From: Polaromonas sp.
GTDB lineage: Bacteria; Pseudomonadota; Gammaproteobacteria; Burkholderiales; Burkholderiaceae_C
Assembly (NCBI RefSeq): GCF_030680935.1
Contig: NZ_JAUXUP010000047.1
Location: 97,198 to 161,197 of the forward strand
Length of the DNA: 64,000 nt
Reading direction: 5' to 3'
The notes under the pieces are model-generated. The model was not told the origin of the DNA. It did no database searches and saw only the letters and a program-made list of their open reading frames with translations. The position numbers and the translations under genes are program-made. Shown piece after piece: positions 56,466 to 64,000 of this stretch. The stretch's first letter is position 1, and every line of letters starts with the position of its first letter.

Positions 56466-57368
56466 ATGTACGACCCCCTTGCCCTCGAATGCCTGGCTGC
56501 CATTGTTGAAGAAGGCGGGTTTGAGCGTGCCGCGCAGCGCCTGAACGTCACCCAGTCGGCGATCTCCCAGCGCCTGCGCGTGCTGGAAGGACAGGTCGGT
56601 GCGATTTTGATTGTGCGCAGCCGGCCCCTGAAAGCCACGTCGGCCGGCAAGTTGCTGCTCAAACACACACGCCAGCTGCGCCTGATACGCGCCGACCTCG
56701 AGCGTGACCTGAAAGAGCTGGCGCCAGGTTTGTCGGGTGGTGTGCGCGAGGAAGAACGTGTCTCGATTGCGATCAATGCAGACAGCATTGCCAGCTGGGC
56801 GCTGGACGCACTGACCGGCCTGGTCCGGCAAGGCCTGCCAGTCGAGATCATTGTGGATGACCAGGATTTCACGCACGACTGGCTGCGCCAAGGCCATGTG
56901 TTGGGCTGCGTCACCACCCTGAAGCAGGCCCTGCGCGGCTGCAAGGTGGCGCACCTGGGCGCGATGAACTATGTCGCAGTGGCTGAACCGGCCTACGCCA
57001 AAACCCATCTGCCGGGGGGTCTGGACGCTTCGAATTTTCGCGCCCTGACCTACGTGGCCTTCAACCGCAAGGACGACATGCAAAGCGAGTTTGTCGCCAA
57101 GGCCGTGGGACTCAAGCGGATCTCGCTGTGTCAGTTGTTTGTACCGAGTTCGGAAGGCCAACTGCGCGCCGCCCTGGCCGGCTGGGGTGTCAGTGTGTTG
57201 CCCGAGCTGCTGGTACGCGACCTTATCAAAAGCGGCCGTCTGGTCAATGTGGCGTCAAAACATGTGCTGCCGGTGCAGCTGTTCTGGCATTGCTGGAACC
57301 TGGAGTCCGCCGTGCTCGATTCGATCTCGGCGGCTCTGGCGTCGGAAGCCGGCAAGCTGCTGAATTGA
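56466..57368 (+). CDS. argP: ArgP/LysG-type LysR-family regulator
   Basis: A 300-residue LysR protein. The HTH is AAIVEEGGFERAAQRLNVTQSAISQRLRVLEGQVG (residues about 11-45), and VREEERVSIAINADSIASWALDAL, LGCVTTLKQALRGCKVAHLGAMNYVAVA and CQLFVPSSEGQLRAALAGWGVSVLP match ArgP/IciA (LysG). ArgP normally responds to lysine and arginine and controls an exporter (ArgO/LysE). Here it is divergent from a D-amino-acid dehydrogenase, so it may control D-lysine/D-arginine catabolism. No ribosome binding site is clear upstream of the ATG. Confidence 0.9.
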   Translation: MYDPLALECLAAIVEEGGFERAAQRLNVTQSAISQRLRVLEGQVGAILIVRSRPLKATSAGKLLLKHTRQLRLIRADLERDLKELAPGLSGGVREEERVSIAINADSIASWALDALTGLVRQGLPVEIIVDDQDFTHDWLRQGHVLGCVTTLKQALRGCKVAHLGAMNYVAVAEPAYAKTHLPGGLDASNFRALTYVAFNRKDDMQSEFVAKAVGLKRISLCQLFVPSSEGQLRAALAGWGVSVLPELLVRDLIKSGRLVNVASKHVLPVQLFWHCWNLESAVLDSISAALASEAGKLLN

Positions 57369-57439
57369 AACCGGGCGCCGCCCCGGCGCAGATCCGACTT
57401 TGCGCGAAAATGCTGGTTTCCCATCAAATCCCCACCCCC

Positions 57440-57916
57440 ATGAACATCGAAAAAGACACCGCCGTTACCCTGCGCTTCAAGGTGACCGACCTGCAAGGCA
57501 AGCTGCTGGAAGAAAGCAAGGCGCCCATGGTTTACCTGCATGGTGGTTATGGCAACACGCTGCCCAAGATAGAAGAAGCTCTCGAGGGAAAAACTGCGGG
57601 TTACCAGACCACGCTGGAGCTGCAGCCCGCAGATGCCTTTGGCCTGCGCGATGAAGGCCTGGTGCGCACCATCCCCAAAACACAGTTCCCCCCCGGCGTG
57701 AAGGTCGGCGGGCAACTCGAGGGGCGCGGCGATGACGGACAAACACATGCCTTCACCGTCACCAAAATAAAAGGCGACACCGTATTGCTGGACGGCAACC
57801 ACCCGCTGGCCGGCAAGGCCCTGCGCTTCAACCTGACCGTGACCGAAGTGCGTAAAGCCAGTGACGAAGAAATTGCGCACCGCCATGTACATGGCGAGCA
57901 TGGGCACCATCACTGA
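57440..57916 (+). CDS. slyD: SlyD-type FKBP peptidyl-prolyl isomerase
   Basis: A 158-residue cytosolic FKBP-family isomerase and chaperone. It begins NIEKDTAVTLRFKVTDLQGKLLEES, has the short FKBP domain with an inserted flap (ALEGKTAGYQTTLELQPADAFGLRDEGLVRTIPK), and ends in a histidine-rich metal-binding tail (HRHVHGEHGHHH). The ATG at 57440 matches family starts; an in-frame ATG at 57410 would add 10 residues. It follows argP by about 70 bases and may be transcribed with it by readthrough. Confidence 0.92.
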   Translation: MNIEKDTAVTLRFKVTDLQGKLLEESKAPMVYLHGGYGNTLPKIEEALEGKTAGYQTTLELQPADAFGLRDEGLVRTIPKTQFPPGVKVGGQLEGRGDDGQTHAFTVTKIKGDTVLLDGNHPLAGKALRFNLTVTEVRKASDEEIAHRHVHGEHGHHH

Positions 57917-58020
57917 GCTGCGGCGGGGGTTCGTACTTCAAGCGTGAAACCGAGGGCAGAACCAAGCAAGCGCATTTTCTTGCACGGCAGGGTCCTGCTC
58001 CGGCTTGCAGACCCGCGTGT

Positions 58021-59148
58021 TCAGGTCAACGCGCCTCTGGCATCCACTTTGATGATTTGCTCTACCGTGCCGTGCTGCAGGCCGCCGCGCACGCCAAGCA
58101 GGTGGTCGTGCAAATTGACGGTCGGGTCGCAGTGGCCGGGAATCAGCCAGACCGTATCACCCAGCGCCGGCAACACCGCGCCGCGCACAATGCCGTGCTC
58201 GTCGCCGCCGTTGCTGTAGTCCAGCGCGAGGCCGTGGACCGCCGGCAGGCCTGAATCGATCGCGTGGCTTTTGTGGCCGGCGTCCACCACCGCGTGGCTC
58301 GCGCTGACACTCATGACCTGGCTTTTGACAAACAAGGCATGTTCAAACACCGGTTGAGCCGGGTCGGCTTCGTTGTCCGCGTAATCGCGATCCATAAAGA
58401 GGTAAGAACCGGCCTGCAGCTCACCATACACCCCGCTGGCTGCCTCCAGCGCAAAAGTGCCGGTACCGGCGCCCGTAACCAGTGGCACTTCAAAGCCTGC
58501 CGCCTGCAGCGCCTCTTTGGTGGCTTCGACGTGCGCGATGACTAGGGCAATACCCTCTCGCCTTTCGACGACCGTGCGGAAATGCTGGGCGCGGCCATGG
58601 TAGGCCTGCAGGCCACCGAACTTCAGCGCCGCATGTCTGGCGATTTCTGCCGCCAGCGGCACGGCGGCCACGCCCGGGGCCAGGCCGCAGCGGCCGTGGC
58701 CCACATCAAGCTCGATGAACACCCGGACGATGCAATGCTGCCCGTGCATGGCCTGCGCCAGCCGCCACAGGCCTTCCGGGCTGTCCACCGCAATCGCCAG
58801 TTGCCCACCCAGTGCTTCAAGCTCACGCGCCAGCGCCGCGACACGTTTGAGCTTGAAGGGAGAGACCACCTCGTTGCTGATGTAGATGTTGCTGACGCCC
58901 AGCGCGGCCAGTGCCTCTGCCTCTGCCGTCTTCTGCACACAAACGCCCACGGCGCCATGCGCCATCTGCAGCTTGGCCAGCGCGGCACTTTTGTGCATCT
59001 TGGCGTGGGGTCGCAGCTTCACGCCATGCTGCGCGGCAAAGGCCGCCATGCGCGCGAGGTTGCGCTCCATCGCGTCCAGGTCGATGACCAGGGCAGGCGT
59101 GTCGATGTCGGCGGCAGGGCGGCCCAGAATGTCAGACAGCAGATACAT
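58021..59148 (-). CDS. DSD1-family PLP enzyme (D-threonine aldolase/D-serine dehydratase-like)
   Basis: A fold-type III PLP enzyme of 375 residues with an alanine-racemase-like barrel. The PLP lysine is in LRPHAKMHKS (K50 or K53) and the C-terminal metal site is in PGHCDPTVNLHD, the His/Cys pair used by zinc in eukaryotic-type D-serine dehydratases and D-threonine aldolases. It acts on D-serine, D-threonine or 3-hydroxyaspartate; the substrate cannot be fixed from sequence. It overlaps the upstream histidine phosphatase by one base (TGATG). Confidence 0.9.
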   Translation of the reverse strand: MYLLSDILGRPAADIDTPALVIDLDAMERNLARMAAFAAQHGVKLRPHAKMHKSAALAKLQMAHGAVGVCVQKTAEAEALAALGVSNIYISNEVVSPFKLKRVAALARELEALGGQLAIAVDSPEGLWRLAQAMHGQHCIVRVFIELDVGHGRCGLAPGVAAVPLAAEIARHAALKFGGLQAYHGRAQHFRTVVERREGIALVIAHVEATKEALQAAGFEVPLVTGAGTGTFALEAASGVYGELQAGSYLFMDRDYADNEADPAQPVFEHALFVKSQVMSVSASHAVVDAGHKSHAIDSGLPAVHGLALDYSNGGDEHGIVRGAVLPALGDTVWLIPGHCDPTVNLHDHLLGVRGGLQHGTVEQIIKVDARGALT

Positions 59149-59789
59149 CAGGCGCTGCTTTCATCCAGAGTGTCTGCATGAAGATGCTGGGTATCGGCCC
59201 AACCGACCAGCGTGAAACCTTCGGGTGTCCAGAGCAGGCGGTTGATCGCGGCGTTACCCAGCGCCCAGGTACGCGGTGCCTGGATGTCCAGCCGGGTGGC
59301 GGCGCGGTACAAGACGTCCATCACCCCGCCGTGGCCGACCAGCGCAATCAGCTGGCCGGGGTGGCGCGCTGCGAGTTTTGCGGCGGTGCTGACCACGCGC
59401 TCACGCAGCTGCAGCAGGGATTCGCCACCGGGCGGCGCAAAAGCGGGGTCGCGGGTGCGCCACAGCCTGGCTTGTTCGGGCAGCAGGGTTTCAATCTCGG
59501 CGTAGGTCTTGCCCTGAAACTCGCCAAAGTGGCGCTCGCGCAAGCCCGGCTCAGAATTCACAGTGACACCTGCTACGCGGCTGATGGCCAGTGCGGTGTG
59601 ATGGGCACGGCCCAGGTCGCTGGCATAGATGGCACTGATGGGCTCGCCGGCCAGTGCCTGCGCCAGCCGCTCGGCCTGCCAGCGCCCGGTGTCGTTCAGG
59701 CCCACATCGAGCTGTCCCTGAATGCGGGTGTCCACGTTCCAGGCGGTTTCACCGTGGCGGATCGCCAGTACGCGCGCCGCCTCGCTCAA
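59148..59789 (-). CDS. Histidine phosphatase (GpmB/CobC-like)
   Basis: A 213-residue phosphoglycerate-mutase-fold phosphatase. The catalytic motif LAIRHGETAWN has H12, then YASDLGRAHHTALAIS, LRERHFGEFQGKTYAEIE and LIALVGHGGVMDVLYRAA with the second histidine. It is often annotated as a 2,3-bisphosphoglycerate-dependent mutase, but cofactor-independent broad phosphatases of this size are common. It is the middle gene of a coupled trio: the upstream lipoprotein gene overlaps it by 4 bases and the downstream PLP-enzyme gene by one base. Confidence 0.9.
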   Translation of the reverse strand: MSEAARVLAIRHGETAWNVDTRIQGQLDVGLNDTGRWQAERLAQALAGEPISAIYASDLGRAHHTALAISRVAGVTVNSEPGLRERHFGEFQGKTYAEIETLLPEQARLWRTRDPAFAPPGGESLLQLRERVVSTAAKLAARHPGQLIALVGHGGVMDVLYRAATRLDIQAPRTWALGNAAINRLLWTPEGFTLVGWADTQHLHADTLDESSA

Positions 59790-60415
59790 GGCTTGATCTC
59801 GATGTTGACGCGGCGCGGCCCGGCCGGAGGCACCGGGAAGCCGCGCAGCGCGGCGTCAAACATGGCGGCCAGCACCGGGTCGGTGTCCAGCCAGGGCTCT
59901 TCGCTGACGGCGCGGGTCTCGTACACCGTCTGGTTGCTGCGCAACTCGCGCATCACCACACCGACCTCGCGCCGGTACAGCGGCGTGTCCATGCCGCCCA
60001 GCGGAAAACCAAATCCGAAGCCGACACCCGCTCCACTGCCGATGCCGCCACCCACAAAGATGTTGGGGCCCCCAAAGGGATAGCCACCGCCGCCCCATCG
60101 AGAGCGCGGCACCGGTTGTGAACTGGCCGAGATCTGCACGCTGAAGGCGGCGGCCTGCGGATTGTGCTGCAAACCGACTCGGGCCAGCGCGGCCTGTGCC
60201 AGGTTTTCCAGACGCGCCTGAGGTGCGTCTGGCTGCTGCTGCGAGAGCAGCCGCTCAAAGCGGTAAGTGCTGCCAGGTACAGGGGGTGCTGGCGACCAGC
60301 GGGCGAAGCTGCTGACCTCGCTTTCGACCACGCGGGTGCTGGCACAACCGCCCAGCAAACCGGTCACCCCCATCAATGTTGCTATTAAACCAATAGCTGT
60401 CAGCGCACGTTTCAT
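59786..60415 (-). CDS. DUF4136 lipoprotein with repeat-encoded signal peptide
   Basis: A 209-residue exported lipoprotein. The signal peptide MKRALTAIGLIATLMGVTGLLGGC ends in a lipobox (LLGGC), and its core is encoded by a repeat A copy. The mature part has the DUF4136 layout: YRFERLLSQQQPDAPQARLE, an amyloid-like Gly-rich stretch with GGGIGSGAGVGFGFGFPLGG, then YRREVGVVMRELRSNQTVYETRA. The function is unknown. It overlaps the phosphatase gene by 4 bases. Confidence 0.87.
   Translation of the reverse strand: MKRALTAIGLIATLMGVTGLLGGCASTRVVESEVSSFARWSPAPPVPGSTYRFERLLSQQQPDAPQARLENLAQAALARVGLQHNPQAAAFSVQISASSQPVPRSRWGGGGYPFGGPNIFVGGGIGSGAGVGFGFGFPLGGMDTPLYRREVGVVMRELRSNQTVYETRAVSEEPWLDTDPVLAAMFDAALRGFPVPPAGPRRVNIEIKP
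60378..60410 (+). repeat. Repeat A copy 11, encoding the signal-peptide core of the DUF4136 lipoprotein
   Basis: GTTGCTATTAAACCAATAGC then TGTCAGCGCACG: the palindrome and the GCGCA block. It is antisense and in frame, giving RALTAIGLIAT. Confidence 0.75.
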
Positions 60416-60442
60416 GGGACTCCTGGCATAAATGGCTTGAAA

Positions 60443-61384
60443 TTACTGAAGTGTGATGACACCCAGGCCAGGCCGCACTGGCTCAAAAAATTCTTCGGCG
60501 TCAAAGGCCTTATCGCCCTCCGGGTCCGGCATGCCGGTGCTGCGTATGCCCTTGAAGTCGTGCTGCTTGCCGTCCATCAGGTGCGAGGGCACAACGTTCT
60601 GCAGCGAAGTGAACATGTTCTCCAGGCGGCCTGGAAATTTTTTGTCCCATTCGCGCAGCATGTTGCCGACCTGCACGCGTTGCAGGTTTTGCTGGCTGCC
60701 GCACAGGGTGCAGGGGATGATGGGAAAGTCGCGCACCTGCGCCCACTTGATCAGATCTTTTTCGGGCACATAGGCCATGGGCCGGATCACCACATGTTTG
60801 CCGGTGTCGCTGACCAGTTTGGGCGGCATTCCTTTCAGACGCGAGGCAAAAAACATGTTGAGAAAAAAAGTCTGCAACATGTCGTCGCGGTGGTGACCCA
60901 GCGCAATCTTGGTGGCGCCCAACTCTTCTGCCACGCGGTACAAAATGCCGCGGCGCAGCCGCGAGCAAAGTGAACACATGGTCTTGCCCTCGGGAATCAC
61001 GCGCTTGACGATGCTGTAGGTGTCCTGGGTTTCGATGTGGAAAGGCACACCGAGCTTTTCCAGGTACTGCGGCAGGATGTGATCAGGAAAACCCGGTTGC
61101 TTCTGGTCGAGATTGACGGCAATCAGCTCGAAGTTGATGGGTGCGCGCTTTTGCAGCTTGAGCAGGATGTCCAGCATGGCGTAGCTGTCCTTGCCGCCCG
61201 AGACGCAGACCATGACCTTGTCGCCTTCCTCGATCATGTTGAAGTCCACAATCGCGCGGCCCACCTCTCGGCACAGGCGCTTTTCGAGCTTGTGTTCTTC
61301 ACGCTCGATCTTGACGCCGCCTTTGGCCGGAGCCTCTGCGTCATTCAGGACCTTGCCCTTCAAGTCATTCAATACAGCACTCAT
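60443..61384 (-). CDS. ttcA: tRNA 2-thiocytidine biosynthesis protein
   Basis: Thiolates C32 in tRNA using an iron-sulfur cluster and ATP. The 313-residue product has the PP-loop SGGKDS (62-67), the first cysteine pair C137/C140 in [12 protein letters not shown], and the second CTLCGS (C225/C228). It starts 19 bases after folB on the same strand. Length and motifs are normal for TtcA. Cytosolic. Confidence 0.95.
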   Translation of the reverse strand: MSAVLNDLKGKVLNDAEAPAKGGVKIEREEHKLEKRLCREVGRAIVDFNMIEEGDKVMVCVSGGKDSYAMLDILLKLQKRAPINFELIAVNLDQKQPGFPDHILPQYLEKLGVPFHIETQDTYSIVKRVIPEGKTMCSLCSRLRRGILYRVAEELGATKIALGHHRDDMLQTFFLNMFFASRLKGMPPKLVSDTGKHVVIRPMAYVPEKDLIKWAQVRDFPIIPCTLCGSQQNLQRVQVGNMLREWDKKFPGRLENMFTSLQNVVPSHLMDGKQHDFKGIRSTGMPDPEGDKAFDAEEFFEPVRPGLGVITLQ

Positions 61385-61403
61385 AAGTTTTCATCCATCA
61401 GGT

Positions 61404-61775
61404 TCACCACTGGCCGGTTTCGACGCGAATCGCCACTTCGCAGTCGTCAAAAATTTCAAGTTTGGCAATTTTCACGCGCACCCCCAGCACACCGGGCAAC
61501 TGCATCAGCCTGTGCGCCAGCTTGCCGATCAACGTCTCCAGCAGGTTCACATGTTCGGCCCGGCATTCGTTGATGATGATCTGCCGCACCTTGCGGTAGT
61601 CCAGCACATGGTGAATGTCATCGTCGCTGGGCAGCAGGGGTTGCGTGCCCAGATTCAGTTCAGCATCAACCTGAATTGGTTGCGGCGCGGTTTTCTCCTG
61701 GTCGAGAATGCCCAGATTCGCGTCAAAGCGCAAACCTGTGAGCGTCAGTATCTGGTTACCCCGGGTATTGAACAT
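61404..61775 (-). CDS. folB: Dihydroneopterin aldolase
   Basis: Cleaves 7,8-dihydroneopterin to the pterin precursor of folate (or epimerises it). The 123-residue product has FDANLGILDQEKTAPQPIQVDAEL, DDIHHVLDYRKVRQIIIN, HVNLLETLIGKLAHRLMQ (catalytic glutamate and lysine) and VRVKIAKLEIFDDCEVAIR. It lies between folM and ttcA, all on the minus strand, so the pterin genes are probably one transcript. Confidence 0.93.
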   Translation of the reverse strand: MFNTRGNQILTLTGLRFDANLGILDQEKTAPQPIQVDAELNLGTQPLLPSDDDIHHVLDYRKVRQIIINECRAEHVNLLETLIGKLAHRLMQLPGVLGVRVKIAKLEIFDDCEVAIRVETGQW

Positions 61776-61815
61776 GATGGCTAGCGGCCTGCAGTACGTG
61801 TGTAGGAATGCGCGC

Positions 61816-62610
61816 TCACATCAGTGAGAAATCGCGCTCGAATTTCATCAGGTGCTGGCCTCCATCGACCAACAGCGTGGTGCCGGTAATGGAGCTGTTT
61901 TCCAGCGCAAATTTGACGGTGGCGACCACGTCAAGCGGGCTGGAAGAGCGCCCCAGCGGCGAAAGTTTATGCAGCGCCTCAAATTTTTCATCGCTCAGCA
62001 TATGGCTGGTCAGCGTCAGGCCGGGGGCCACGCCCACCACGCGCACTTGCGGCGCCAGCGCAATGGCCAGCATGGTGTTGGCCGCTTCCAGCGCAGCCTT
62101 GGACAGGGTGTAGCTGAAAAAATCGGGGTTGGGGTTCCAGAGTTTCTGGTCCAGCAGGTTAATCACCGCAAACCGGCCGGTTTGCTCGGCCAGCGTACCT
62201 GTGGCCTGCCGCGCCAGCACATGCGCGTGTAATGCCTGGGCCAGCACAATGGCGGCGCCGGTGTTGCTGCGCATGTGTTTTTCAAGCGCTGCAAAACTGA
62301 AGCTGGCCACGCTGTCGTGTTCAAAGGTGGAGGCATTGTTGACCACCGCATCCACCTGGCCAAAATGGCTGATGACCTGTGGCAACAGCTCACGGACCGC
62401 ATCCTCATCGTCAAGTTCGCAATGAAAAGGTGCTGCAGCCCCTGCCAGCATTGCGCAATCAGCTACTGTTTTAGTAGCATCTTCGGCTGAACTGCGGTAG
62501 TGCACGGCCACTCGCCAGCCACCCGCCGCCAGCGCCAGCGCGATCTCACGGCCCAGCCGTTTGGCGGCGCCGGTGACAAGAACAACAGGGGCAGGAGACG
62601 CTACAGGCAT
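61816..62610 (-). CDS. folM: FolM-type dihydromonapterin/dihydrofolate reductase (SDR)
   Basis: Short-chain dehydrogenase of 264 residues with the FolM/pteridine-reductase cofactor motif TGAAKRLG (residues 13-20), which is TGxxxRxG rather than the common TGxxxGxG. It also has NNASTFEHDS, the catalytic YTLSK motif and GVAPGLTLTSHMLSDEKF. It would make tetrahydromonapterin or assist folate reduction; the neighbour folB supplies the substrate. A repeat A copy encodes residues near ATKTVADCAMLAGAAA between the first beta-alpha units, in sense orientation. The ATG at 62610 matches the family start. Confidence 0.9.
   Translation of the reverse strand: MPVASPAPVVLVTGAAKRLGREIALALAAGGWRVAVHYRSSAEDATKTVADCAMLAGAAAPFHCELDDEDAVRELLPQVISHFGQVDAVVNNASTFEHDSVASFSFAALEKHMRSNTGAAIVLAQALHAHVLARQATGTLAEQTGRFAVINLLDQKLWNPNPDFFSYTLSKAALEAANTMLAIALAPQVRVVGVAPGLTLTSHMLSDEKFEALHKLSPLGRSSSPLDVVATVKFALENSSITGTTLLVDGGQHLMKFERDFSLM
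62431..62480 (-). repeat. Repeat A copy 12, inside folM
   Basis: TGCTGCAGCCCCTGCC, then ATTGCGCAAT, then CAGCTACTGTTTTAGTAGC on the plus strand. In folM it is read in sense orientation as ATKTVADCAMLAGAAA. Confidence 0.7.
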
Positions 62611-62675
62611 GAGTTGGACAGTTGGGGGCTTGGCGGCACGGCAATCGCCGACAATTCGGAGGTGAGTACCCCCGC

Positions 62676-63785
62676 ATGACGACACCCCCTAGTTTAACGA
62701 GCGCCCTCGCCGGGCAGATTCAAAAGGCCATCACCTCCGCAGGCGGCTGGATGGGTTTTGACCGCTTCATGGCGATGGCGCTTTACACCCCTGGCCTCGG
62801 TTACTACGCCCACGATTCGCGCAAATTCGGCCTCATGCCGGGCTCGGGCAGCGATTTTGTGACCGCGCCAGAGCTGTCGCCGCGTTTTGGCCTGGCGCTG
62901 TCGCGGCAGGTGGCACAGGCCCTGCAGGCCACGGATACCCAGGAGATCTGGGAGTTTGGCGCTGGCTCCGGCGCCCTGGCGGGGCAATTGCTCGAAGCCC
63001 TGGGGCCGCAGATCACGCGTTACACCATCGTCGATCTGTCCGGCGCGCTGCAGGCCAGGCAAGGCGAACGCCTGGCGGCCTGGGGCGACAAGGTCCGCTG
63101 GGTCAGTGAACTGCCGGCGCAGATGTACGGCGTCGTGCTTGGCAACGAGGTGCTGGACGCCATGCCGGTTCAGCTGCTGGCCCGCGTGAATGGCATCTGG
63201 CATGAACGCGGTGTCGCCGTTCAGGACGGTGTTTTTGTGCACGCAGACCAGCCGACGGCCCTGCGGCCACCGCTGGAAGTGACCGGAGAGCACGACTACC
63301 TGACCGAAATCCATCCCCAGGCCGAAGGTTTTGTCGCCACCCTGGCCGACCGCTTGCAGGCCGGTGCGGTGTTTCTGCTCGACTACGGTTTCCCCGAGCA
63401 CGAGTATTACCACCCGCAGCGCAGCATGGGCACCCTCATGTGCCACCGGGGGCATGTGGCGGATACCGATGCCTTGCGGGATGTGGGCGAGAAAGACATC
63501 ACCGCGCATGTCAACTTCAGCGGCATAGCGCTGGCCGCACAAGAGGCCGGTCTGCAGGTACTGGGCTACACCAGCCAGGCGCGTTTTCTGCTGAACTGCG
63601 GCTTGCTGGATGGTATGGAGGAAGCCACGCTGGCAGAGCGGGCCATGGTGCAGAAGCTGGTCAATGAGCACGAGATGGGAGAGCTGTTCAAGGTGATCGG
63701 TTTTGCCGTGAACTCCGCTGGCAACCCCTGGAGGGGGTGGCAGGCGATGGGGTTTGGGGTTGGGGATAGAACGCATACCTTGTGA
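62676..63785 (+). CDS. MidA/NDUFAF7-type SAM-dependent methyltransferase
   Basis: A 369-residue protein of the COG1565 family (mitochondrial complex I assembly factor NDUFAF7, an arginine methyltransferase). Family landmarks: GWMGFDRFMAMALYTPGLGYYAHDSRKFG, SDFVTAPELSPRFGLALSRQ, the SAM motif EIWEFGAGSGALAGQLLEAL, VVLGNEVLDAMPVQLL and FLLDYGFPEHEYYHPQRSMGTLM. The ATG at 62676 is preceded by GGAGGTGA about 10 bases upstream; the longer frame has no family match. It is divergent from folM. In bacteria the target protein is uncertain; NuoCD/complex I is inferred from eukaryotes. Confidence 0.92.
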   Translation: MTTPPSLTSALAGQIQKAITSAGGWMGFDRFMAMALYTPGLGYYAHDSRKFGLMPGSGSDFVTAPELSPRFGLALSRQVAQALQATDTQEIWEFGAGSGALAGQLLEALGPQITRYTIVDLSGALQARQGERLAAWGDKVRWVSELPAQMYGVVLGNEVLDAMPVQLLARVNGIWHERGVAVQDGVFVHADQPTALRPPLEVTGEHDYLTEIHPQAEGFVATLADRLQAGAVFLLDYGFPEHEYYHPQRSMGTLMCHRGHVADTDALRDVGEKDITAHVNFSGIALAAQEAGLQVLGYTSQARFLLNCGLLDGMEEATLAERAMVQKLVNEHEMGELFKVIGFAVNSAGNPWRGWQAMGFGVGDRTHTL

Positions 63786-63858
63786 CTGCTGTCGGCGTCA
63801 CGCTGCGTCTCGGGTCTGCTCTGGACAGTAGGGTCTAACTCCCCACTCCCACCCCTAG

Positions 63859-63890
63859 CCCCTCCCTCGCCCCGCTGGGCGATGGAGGGG
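63859..63890. repeat. Hairpin after the methyltransferase gene, probably a dispersed element
   Basis: CCCCTCC-C-TCGCCC, loop CGCT, GGGCGA-T-GGAGGGG: 13 paired bases with one mismatch. There is no T-run; the symmetry and placement in a non-coding tail suggest a dispersed element. Confidence 0.6.
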
Positions 63891-63947
63891 GACTTCATTT
63901 GGCCGCGTGTGCTGCAAGCGCGTGCAAACATGACGGTCCCGTGGTCC

Positions 63948-63974
63948 GACCTGACGCGCTGCGCGCGTCAGGTC
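63948..63974. other. Perfect hairpin near the window end
   Basis: GACCTGACGCGC, loop TGC, GCGCGTCAGGTC: a perfect 12-bp stem without a T-run. The 63786-64000 interval otherwise shows no gene. Confidence 0.7.
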
Positions 63975-64000
63975 TCCCCGCATCCGAATCCGCATTTGTT

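Overview
The window is a 64 kb stretch of a betaproteobacterial chromosome, most probably from the Comamonadaceae (Polaromonas/Rhodoferax/Acidovorax relatives). The evidence is the high G+C content, the Gram-negative porin with its Comamonadaceae-style signal peptide, the CIRCE-controlled groESL operon, the HexR-linked zwf/tal/pgi block, many TRAP and ABC uptake systems, and several short dispersed repeats that pepper the window. It is mostly core and nutritional genome. I see no rRNA, tRNA, prophage, transposase, plasmid gene or CRISPR array.

Layout. 1-2.5 kb: 3' end of a class A penicillin-binding protein, then cyaY, lptM and lysA. 2.5-8.6 kb (minus strand): msrPQ methionine-sulfoxide repair, the ResB/CcsB cytochrome c maturation pair and a dihaem cytochrome c4. 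8.7-13.8 kb: engB, an alpha/beta hydrolase bracketed by repeats, two lipid A acyltransferase genes, and metK behind a structured leader. 13.9-17 kb: a dual-domain KaiC-like ATPase with no gap to a hybrid histidine kinase. 17.2-20.6 kb: two small proteins, groES-groEL with CIRCE, and a DUF805 protein. 20.7-25.7 kb: pgi-tal divergent from zwf-hexR around a palindromic operator. 25.9-34.5 kb: a seven-gene peptide-type ABC operon with two binding proteins and an M20 amidohydrolase. 34.6-40 kb: DUF3047, porin, coq7, osmC-like, a candidate small RNA, and ilvA. 40-47.4 kb: a Cys-rich CWC protein with cobTSC, a 5'-nucleotidase, a crotonase, an SbmA/BacA-type ABC protein with an ABM-domain partner, and queC. 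47.4-55 kb: a TonB receptor, then aroQ-dctPQM-aroE with a divergent IclR regulator, which looks like a quinate/shikimate uptake and catabolic unit. 55-64 kb: dadA/argP, slyD, a DSD1-type PLP enzyme, a phosphatase, a DUF4136 lipoprotein, ttcA, folB, folM and a MidA/NDUFAF7-type methyltransferase.

The strongest non-gene signal is a family of short repeats, called repeat A below. Twelve copies are visible. Each is built on a GCTAT/ATAGC palindrome followed by TGCTTGCGC and ATAAGGGCTGGAG blocks. They sit directly on stop or start codons, or inside reading frames. Five in-gene copies lie antisense and are read in the same frame, giving Ala/Leu-rich peptides that serve as two signal peptides, one membrane helix, one ABC linker and one Pgi loop. 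A second family (B) shows compensatory base changes between its two copies. A third (C) forms the N-terminus of Pgi. A further large inverted repeat separates coq7 from the osmC-like gene.

Functions that fit together: ResB/CcsB matures c-type cytochromes such as the adjacent cytochrome c4. HexR probably controls its own operon and tal-pgi through the shared operator. The IclR regulator probably controls aroQ-dctPQM-aroE through a 19-bp palindrome. The KaiC-like protein and the hybrid kinase probably form one signalling module. These are inferences from gene order and motifs; no database search was run.
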